Shown in pieces: positions 1 through 4,331 of a DNA stretch of 5,042 bases (positions are counted from its first letter, which is position 1; every line of letters begins with the position of its first letter). Below the pieces are notes generated by a model. It was not told the origin of the DNA and did no database searches. It saw only the letters and a program-made list of their open reading frames with translations. The DNA lies in contig VBBV01000125.1 in the NCBI GenBank assembly GCA_005883695.1, forward strand, positions 1 through 5,042, written 5' to 3'. Position numbers and translations under genes: made by a program. This DNA comes from Candidatus Bathyarchaeota archaeon (lineage in GTDB: Archaea > Thermoproteota > Bathyarchaeia > 40CM-2-53-6).

Positions 1-908
1 TCTCTGGGAACCGTCTTCACAGCTTCCGGGTGTGGGTTCTCCCGGAACAGCTCGGGATGTATTATGTGGGCTAGGATCTCAAGCCCGTCTACGACCCTAG
101 GGCCTGACCTGCTGAAATACGCAGATGCATTGACCGCATAGATTCTGGAGGACTGGAACGCCGGGATCTTCTCCCATCCATGGTACGATGCCAACACATG
201 AGCTTCTTCCATGACCTGGTTTGCATTGAACCCGCATGGGGAGAGGACGATTATCTCTGGTTGGTACTCAACAACTTCGTCCCATCCTATTCTGTGGGAA
301 GGTTTGCCGAGACGGCCAAGCCCTTCGATTCCTCCAGCGTAATCGACCATCTGGGGAATCCAGTGTCCGCCAGCCCAAGGAGGTTGAAGCCATTCCATGA
401 AGAAGACCCGCGGCCTAAGTCCCACCACTCGCGTTTTCCCCTTCACTCTGCTTATTCTCTGCAGCATCTGCGAAGCTAGTTTCTCGGCCTCGGCCTGCGC
501 ACCCGTCATCCTACCAACCAGTAGAATGTTGTCGACGATTTCTTCCAGATTCGTTGGTTCCAACGAGACGATCTTGGTGTCTGCATCTAAGACCCGAGCT
601 GCTTCCTTGACCTTCGTATAGGAAACAGCACAAACATGGCAGAGTTCCTGGGTCAGAATAAGATCCGGCTTCAAGTGCTCGAGAAGCTTTTCGTCAATCT
701 CGTAAATGTCCCCTCCGCGCTGTTCAACTTCCCGGTCAACGTCAAGGCTCCTATGGATCTTCTGGTGAATCGCCGACTTCGTCAAAACTGGCCGACTGGA
801 AGCCGCGGGAGGATAATCGCACTCATGTGACACTGCGACAACTTGGTCTCCAAGCCCTATGGCGAATGCAATTTCTGTGGCGCTGGGAAGTAGCGAACAG
901 ATTCTCAT
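1..908 (-). CDS. Cobalamin-binding protein, BtuF-like substrate-binding fold (3' end outside window)
   Basis: I translated this minus-strand frame by hand. It is open from the ATG at 908 to the window edge, giving 302 residues and no stop. The start MRICSLLPSATEI is typical of COG0614/TroA-like cobalamin-binding proteins. Further hallmarks of this subfamily follow: SHECDYP (27-33), the TQELCHVCAVS motif with Cys90 and Cys93 (86-96), MEWLQPPWAGGHW (171-183), SPCGFN (223-228) and YFSRSGPRVVDGLEILA near the C-terminus (264-280). The usual family length is about 300, so only a few residues are probably missing. There is no signal peptide or lipobox: the first beta strand begins at residue 2, so the protein as read would be cytoplasmic, unlike classical BtuF. 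It is divergent from the ECF S-component gene and shares its 78-base intergenic region, which supports a corrinoid-related role. The family call is secure; ligand and transport role are inferred. Confidence 0.9.
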   Translation of the reverse strand, partial: MRICSLLPSATEIAFAIGLGDQVVAVSHECDYPPAASSRPVLTKSAIHQKIHRSLDVDREVEQRGGDIYEIDEKLLEHLKPDLILTQELCHVCAVSYTKVKEAARVLDADTKIVSLEPTNLEEIVDNILLVGRMTGAQAEAEKLASQMLQRISRVKGKTRVVGLRPRVFFMEWLQPPWAGGHWIPQMVDYAGGIEGLGRLGKPSHRIGWDEVVEYQPEIIVLSPCGFNANQVMEEAHVLASYHGWEKIPAFQSSRIYAVNASAYFSRSGPRVVDGLEILAHIIHPELFRENPHPEAVKTVPR

Positions 909-943
909 CTTATGCCCCTGTATGTCCTAGAGGTCTAGCGAAA

Positions 944-956
944 GGATATATTTATC
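944..956. promoter_or_regulatory. AT-rich TATA-like core, possibly shared by divergent genes
   Basis: The sequence GGATATATTTATC lies in the 78-base gap between the divergent genes and is the only AT-rich block there. Read on the minus strand (GATAAATATATCC) it sits about 40 bases upstream of the ATG at 908, predicting a transcript start near 924 with a leader of roughly 15 bases. Read on the plus strand it is preceded by GCGAAAG, a plausible BRE, and predicts a start near 975, about 10 bases before the ATG at 987. The near symmetry of the box makes it usable in either direction. Start positions are inferred from usual archaeal TATA-to-start spacing, not observed. Confidence 0.5.
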
Positions 957-958
957 GG

Positions 959-979
959 GCGGGTAACTTTGCCCGCTTC
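959..979 (+). repeat. 21-base inverted-repeat element, copy 1 (candidate operator)
   Basis: This element contains GCGGGTAACTTTGCCCGC followed by TTC and is identical over 21 bases to 4311-4331. Its core is an inverted repeat, GCGGG and CCCGC arms (959-963, 972-976) around an 8-base spacer. As RNA it could form a six-pair stem if a T-G wobble pair is counted. It lies between the TATA-like box and the ATG of the S-component gene, over the predicted transcript start, where a bound repressor would block archaeal RNA polymerase. It also lies upstream of the divergent cobalamin-binding-protein gene. I do not recognise it as a known operator or riboswitch. The TTG at 969 inside it is an in-frame alternative start. 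Confidence 0.7.
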
Positions 980-986
980 TTCGACT

Positions 987-1592
987 ATGACCAGTTCACA
1001 CACTAAGGCTTCGGTCCTCGACAGACGATCCACCAAAGTCATGATTACGGCCGTCTTCACGGCTCTCGCACTGGCAACCAACTATGCACTCATCGGCATC
1101 CCAAACGTCAAGATCATGGACACGTTGGTCTTCGTCGCCGCTTTCTTCTTCGGCCTTCGACTAGGAATTGGCGTCGCAGCGTCCATCTGGCTCGTTTACG
1201 GGTTTGTCAATCCAAATGGCGTGGACAGCTTCCTCATGTTATCATTCCTGATGGTAGGAGAGTGTTTCTACGCTCTCGCTGGTGTAGCTCTCAAGAGGAG
1301 TTTCGTGGCCAGGGACTTTGTAAAAGGGACGAAGGAGTACCAACGACTAAGCATCGTATTCGGACTCGTCGGGCTTCTAGCAACCTTTGCTTATGATGCG
1401 CTCACCAACTTTGGCAGCTGGATCTTTAGAACGGGTTCTCTCTACCAGGATTTTGTCTTCGGCAACATTATTGGTGTACCCTTTTCAGTCGCGCATGAGG
1501 CGAGCAACGTCGTTTTCTTCGCAACAATTGCCCCTGCGATAGTGGTTGCAGCCACACGCCTCGGCCTCAGAACTCCACAAGATGTGAGCTAG
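987..1592 (+). CDS. ECF transporter S component, probable corrinoid/vitamin uptake
   Basis: This 201-residue integral membrane protein has six hydrophobic segments, at about residues 17-38, 45-60, 61-75, 82-102, 122-147 and 160-190, as expected for the substrate-binding S subunit of an energy-coupling-factor transporter. Helix 1 carries an AxxxA motif (Ala22-VFT-Ala26), the signature contact with the EcfT subunit. The segment NYALIGIPNVKIMDTLVF (32-49) followed by WLVYGFVNPNG (68-78) resembles archaeal S components of unassigned vitamin specificity. I chose the ATG at 987; an in-frame TTG at 969 would add six residues (LPASST) and lies inside the repeat element. The next gene begins one base after the stop, so the two are co-transcribed. 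No EcfT or EcfA gene is visible, implying a shared module encoded elsewhere. A corrinoid substrate is inferred from the neighbours (BtuF-like and DUF4430 proteins); family membership is more certain than substrate. Confidence 0.8.
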   Translation: MTSSHTKASVLDRRSTKVMITAVFTALALATNYALIGIPNVKIMDTLVFVAAFFFGLRLGIGVAASIWLVYGFVNPNGVDSFLMLSFLMVGECFYALAGVALKRSFVARDFVKGTKEYQRLSIVFGLVGLLATFAYDALTNFGSWIFRTGSLYQDFVFGNIIGVPFSVAHEASNVVFFATIAPAIVVAATRLGLRTPQDVS

Positions 1593-1593
1593 A

Positions 1594-2118
1594 TTGGGAC
1601 TCAGCATTGTCAGCGAACACAAGGGGTTCTTCGCTATCCTATTTCTTGTCGGGGCAGGCATCGTTGCTTTCCAAGCAGGCGCCTACTATTACTATCAAAG
1701 ATCAAGTAGCACTTGCCCAAGTCCCTGCCGGGGATCAATGGTCTCTGTCGAGACCCTGATAAACTATGGAAACGGGACAAGCCAGTGGATCAACAAGACC
1801 GATGTACCTTCCGATTGGAATTTCTATCAACTGACCGCATCCATCGCAAGAGTCCAGGCGACGTATTACGGCCCTCCTACATCTGAACACTTGATCACCG
1901 GAATAAACGGAGTCCAGAGCAACCAGCAATACTTCTGGAGCCTATCGGCCATATGCGAGAAGTCCAACGCATGGATAGCCACAAACGTGGGTGCAGACGC
2001 GATTCACTTTACAACCTATCATACACTCGCCTGGTACTACCAGGCGACAAACTCTCAAGACTCGTCCGCCTGGAACCCACCTGTCCCTGGAGCCGCGACG
2101 GTAACTATGTGCGGTTGA
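1594..2118 (+). CDS. Membrane-anchored DUF4430-like extracellular protein
   Basis: The product has 174 residues. Residues 12-34 form one hydrophobic segment ending in a Tyr run, best read as an uncleaved signal anchor with the rest outside the cell. The exterior part has the DUF4430 pattern: a strand with VSVETLINYGNGT (50-62), W65, TDVPSDWNFYQLT (69-81), then ITGINGVQSNQQYFWSL (101-117), a NVGAD turn (131-135) and a final TTYHTLAWYYQ strand (140-150). DUF4430 is the fold of the C-terminal beta domain of intrinsic factor and transcobalamin, where it covers one face of bound cobalamin. Four cysteines (41, 45, 121, 173) lie outside the membrane segment and could pair. The start must be the TTG at 1594: an in-frame TGA lies at 1585-1587 and the first internal Met (residue 49) would remove the anchor. 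It follows the S-component gene by one base, suggesting it presents ligand to that subunit. The domain call comes from pattern reading without a profile search. Confidence 0.72.
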   Translation: MGLSIVSEHKGFFAILFLVGAGIVAFQAGAYYYYQRSSSTCPSPCRGSMVSVETLINYGNGTSQWINKTDVPSDWNFYQLTASIARVQATYYGPPTSEHLITGINGVQSNQQYFWSLSAICEKSNAWIATNVGADAIHFTTYHTLAWYYQATNSQDSSAWNPPVPGAATVTMCG

Positions 2119-2122
2119 GAAC

Positions 2123-3742
2123 TCAGGCCTTCCCGTCGGCTCTATCCTGTCGAATCTTATCCCTCGCTCTCTGGCTTGATGGGCCGTAGCCTCCGCCACC
2201 TGGTGTTGTCACAACTAGAACGTCCCCAGCGTTTGCGGAAAGAGTAGTTTTGGAAGACAGAGCCTTCATCTTGTTCCTTCGAGCAATGCCATACTCGCCG
2301 GGCGATCCCGATCTTCCTCCCTGCAATCCCCAGGGTCCACATCGCTGTCTTTCGCCCATCAACGAGATAGTAGATCTGTCAACTATCATCTCTGTGTCTC
2401 TTCTAATCCCCAATCCTCCTCGAAATCTTCCTTTTCCACCCGACCTTCGTACCAGTTCGTATCTTTTGACCCTAAGAGGGTAAGCTGATTCAAGCGCCTC
2501 GATAGGCGTGTTCAGCGTGTTCGTCATGTGGCTATGAATCCCGTCGACACCATCCTTGTTGTACCGTGCACCGAAACCGCCGGCGATGGTTTCGTAGTAG
2601 GTGAAATATTTCCCGGTCCGCGGGTCGACCCCTCCGATGGTTACATTGTTCATCGTTCCTTGGCAGGCGGCACATACTTTCTCTGGAACTATGCCTGCGA
2701 AGGCCTTGAGGGCCACGTCAACGATCCGCGTCGACGTCTCCACGTTTCCACCCGCCACGGGGGCTGGTGGCTCTGCGTTGACGATTGTCCCAGCCGGAGC
2801 TTTAACCTGAATAGGTTTGAAGCATCCCGCGTTTGTTGGAATCGAAGGGTCCGTCACACATCTCACTACGTAGTAGACAGCTGAGAGAGTGACGCTGTAA
2901 ACGGCGTTTAATGGTCCCTGAACCTGCTTCGCGGAGCCGGAGAAATCAAATGCTATGGATTGTCGACCAACTGTAACTTTGACCTTGATCGGGATGTCGG
3001 TTGTGTCAAACCCATCGTCATCGAGATAGTCAATCGCTGAGGACGACCTTCTTGGCAACTCACTAATTCTCTTGACCATCAACTCCTCAGAGTAGTCGAT
3101 CAATTGATTCATTCCGGACTCGATTGTGGATACACTGGATTTTTTCAATAGCTCAGTCAGACGTTTCGCGCCGACAAGGTTCGCTGCTCGTTGCGCTCTG
3201 AGATCTCCCAATCTCTCATCAGGCGTCCGGACATTGGACAGTACAAAGTCTAGGAGTTGCCGGTTCGGCTTGTTGTCAATCCAGAGTTTAACGGGTGGAA
3301 TCCGGATTCCTTCTTGGTTGATGTCCCTCGATAGAGCCGACATGCTCCCTGGCGCAACGCCTCCAACATCAGAGTGGTGAGCGCGATTAGCCGCAAACGC
3401 GACCAATCTCTCCTTGAAGAAGATCGGTGAGACCATAGTAATGTCGGGAAGATGTGTCCCGCCGCGGTATGGATCGTTGAGGATGATGTGATCACCTTCC
3501 GAAAAATCATCTTTGAACTCTTTCAGAACGGCCTGCACCGAATAGGGCATCGCGCCGAGATGGACAGGTATGTGCTCTGCTTGGGCTACTAGCTGTCCTG
3601 GCGCATCAAAGAGGGCGCAGGAGAAATCTCTCCTCTCCTTGATGTTCGGAGAGAAGCTCGATCTACGAAGTACAACTCCCATCTCCTCTGCAATAGAGAC
3701 GAGCGAGTTCTTTAGAATCTCAAACGAAATGGGGTCAAGCAA
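2123..3742 (-). CDS. hyuB: Hydantoinase B/oxoprolinase family protein (HyuB)
   Basis: The 539-residue product matches the full length of the hydantoinase B family (PF02538), which includes N-methylhydantoinase B, the 5-oxoprolinase C-terminal half and acetone/acetophenone carboxylase subunits. Visible family blocks in order are NIKERRDFSCALFD (33-46), AEHIPVHLGAMP (55-66), NDPYRGGTHLPDI (89-101), NRAHHSDVGG (119-128), VRTPDERLGDLRAQ (171-184), GPLNAVYSV (277-285), GGNVETSTR (331-339), GGFGAR (388-393), HSHMTNTLNTPIEALE (403-418), GGKGRFRGGLG (435-445) and TPGGGGYG (513-520). These enzymes normally work with a HyuA ATPase partner, usually encoded next door; none is in this window, so the substrate cannot be named. 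The start used is TTG at 3742, 18 bases after the HIT stop and in its frame; an in-frame TAA just upstream rules out earlier starts. The end lies four bases from the convergent DUF4430-like gene. The protein is cytosolic. Confidence 0.92.
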   Translation of the reverse strand: MLDPISFEILKNSLVSIAEEMGVVLRRSSFSPNIKERRDFSCALFDAPGQLVAQAEHIPVHLGAMPYSVQAVLKEFKDDFSEGDHIILNDPYRGGTHLPDITMVSPIFFKERLVAFAANRAHHSDVGGVAPGSMSALSRDINQEGIRIPPVKLWIDNKPNRQLLDFVLSNVRTPDERLGDLRAQRAANLVGAKRLTELLKKSSVSTIESGMNQLIDYSEELMVKRISELPRRSSSAIDYLDDDGFDTTDIPIKVKVTVGRQSIAFDFSGSAKQVQGPLNAVYSVTLSAVYYVVRCVTDPSIPTNAGCFKPIQVKAPAGTIVNAEPPAPVAGGNVETSTRIVDVALKAFAGIVPEKVCAACQGTMNNVTIGGVDPRTGKYFTYYETIAGGFGARYNKDGVDGIHSHMTNTLNTPIEALESAYPLRVKRYELVRRSGGKGRFRGGLGIRRDTEMIVDRSTISLMGERQRCGPWGLQGGRSGSPGEYGIARRNKMKALSSKTTLSANAGDVLVVTTPGGGGYGPSSQRARDKIRQDRADGKA

Positions 3743-3761
3743 TTTCGATCTTTCTCGACAT
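3735..3761 (-). other. Eight-codon frame opened by a TAATG overlap before hyuB
   Basis: The HIT stop codon TAA (3761-3763) overlaps an ATG (3759-3761) in the classic TAATG arrangement of translationally coupled genes. That ATG reads MSRKIEIA and then TGA (3735-3737), overlapping the first codons of hyuB one frame away. Removing one T from the run GCTTGACC would fuse it to hyuB as MSRKIEIA-DPISFE, an ordinary-looking N-terminus for the family. It may therefore be a coupling minicistron, a real or sequencing frameshift at the true hyuB start, or chance. I do not count it as a separate gene. Confidence 0.4.
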
Positions 3762-4213
3762 TAGACCTTCGCGCCATGTTCCTTGGGTTTCCATAGCCGT
3801 TGGTATGCCTGGCGTATTTTGTCTGCTGTTTTGTCAAGTTCCTGTCGCGAGGGTCTGGAGCCATGGTCGGCCGGTATCCGGAAATTGTCTCCGTGGAATC
3901 TCGGAATTACGTGCATATGGAGGTGAAGAATCTTTTGTTGCGGTTCTCCATCTGCCAGGAAAAGGTTGATTCCTTCACATCTCAACCCCGAATTGCGGAG
4001 GGCATCTGCTACACGCATGGTGATCTTGAAAAGATACGAGCCCATTTTTTCCTCCATACTCGATAGAGCTGGAAAGTGTTTCTTCGTAATAACTAGAACA
4101 TGACCCGGGTTTGCTGGGGCTATCGTCATCAACGCCATGATTGTCTTGTCCTCATACACCACACTAGCGGGTGCTTTACCTGCTGCTATTTTGCAGAATA
4201 TGCAGTTCTTCAT
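3761..4213 (-). CDS. HIT family nucleotide hydrolase/transferase
   Basis: The 150-residue product is a complete histidine-triad protein of the Hint/Fhit-like group, which hydrolyses or transfers nucleotidyl groups of small nucleotides in the cytoplasm. The catalytic triad is HLHMHVIPR (97-105), with His99 the expected nucleophile. The N-terminal CIFC (Cys4, Cys7) with His46 and His97 forms the zinc site usual in this branch. Also visible are IAPANPGHVLVITKKH (31-46) and GINLFLADGE (81-90). Before the triad the sequence is GEPQQK where many relatives have a GxAAGQ-like loop, a modest variation. The ATG at 4213 gives the standard start MKNCIFCKIAAGKAPASVVYED; a TTG 69 bases upstream would add an atypical Pro/Arg-rich extension and precede the likely promoter. 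Its stop overlaps an ATG and hyuB follows in the same frame, so the two form an operon. The substrate is unknown. Confidence 0.95.
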   Translation of the reverse strand: MKNCIFCKIAAGKAPASVVYEDKTIMALMTIAPANPGHVLVITKKHFPALSSMEEKMGSYLFKITMRVADALRNSGLRCEGINLFLADGEPQQKILHLHMHVIPRFHGDNFRIPADHGSRPSRQELDKTADKIRQAYQRLWKPKEHGAKV

Positions 4214-4240
4214 TGCAGTCCATCCAAAGGTCCGGAGATT

Positions 4241-4247
4241 GGATAAA
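4241..4247 (-). promoter_or_regulatory. Candidate TATA box of the HIT-hyuB operon
   Basis: On the minus strand the sequence GTTTATCC is the most TATA-like block near the HIT ATG at 4213. Its centre is about 31 bases upstream of the start codon, which by usual archaeal spacing puts transcription a few bases before the ATG, giving a nearly leaderless message. This agrees with the absence of a Shine-Dalgarno site. No clear A-rich BRE precedes it, so the call is tentative. Confidence 0.42.
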
Positions 4248-4287
4248 CGGGATTCCTGTCTTGGGGATAATCTTGGCGGCAATCGAG

Positions 4288-4295
4288 CTTATATG
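4288..4295 (+). promoter_or_regulatory. Candidate TATA box of the toroid-protein gene
   Basis: The sequence CTTATATG fits the archaeal TATA consensus well. Its centre is about 29 bases upstream of the TTG at 4321, predicting a transcript start around 4317-4320 and an almost leaderless message. That argues against the in-frame GTG at 4306, which would lie before the predicted transcript start. The repeat element at 4311 overlaps the predicted start. Confidence 0.5.
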
Positions 4296-4310
4296 GGACC
4301 GAAGCGTGGA

Positions 4311-4331
4311 GCGGGTAACTTTGCCCGCTTC
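4311..4331 (+). repeat. 21-base inverted-repeat element, copy 2 (candidate operator)
   Basis: This is the second, fully identical copy of the element at 959-979, with arms GCGGG (4311-4315) and CCCGC (4324-4328). Flanks diverge at once on both sides (A instead of G before it, A instead of T after it). It begins 23 bases after the start of the TATA-like box, against 13 bases for copy 1 measured from the ATATATTT at 946; the difference is about one helical turn. It overlaps the start of the coding frame, with the TTG at 4321 at the same place in the element as the TTG at 969 in copy 1. Confidence 0.7.

Noticed and set aside
180..830. Three plus-strand open frames (180-479, 397-621, 636-830)
   Set aside because: They lie opposite the cobalamin-binding-protein gene, whose translation matches a known family throughout; none resembles a known protein.
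959..979. The paired elements as ends of an insertion sequence or composite transposon spanning 959-4331
   Set aside because: The copies are in direct orientation, no transposase or integrase is present between them, and each sits precisely at a gene start beside a promoter.
909..986. Possible cobalamin riboswitch upstream of the S-component gene
   Set aside because: The intergenic region is only 78 bases, too short for the aptamer, and I saw no B12-box-like sequence.
2116..2125. TGAGAACTCA inverted repeat at the convergent gene ends as a bidirectional terminator
   Set aside because: It has only four pairs with a two-base loop, is made largely of the two opposing TGA stop codons, and is not followed by a T-rich tract on either strand.
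2973..2981. GTAACTTTG, a nine-base match to the centre of the repeat element
   Set aside because: It lacks the GCGGG/CCCGC arms, lies inside hyuB coding sequence and is expected by chance at this length.
2250..3764. Several plus-strand open frames, the longest 118 residues at 2528-2884, and minus-strand off-frame ORFs
   Set aside because: All overlap the well-supported hyuB frame and lack recognisable domains; they are frame shadows.
4214..4282. N-terminal extension of the HIT protein from a TTG at 4282
   Set aside because: The extension is not family-like and would place the start upstream of the likely TATA box; MKNCIFC at 4213 is the standard HIT start.
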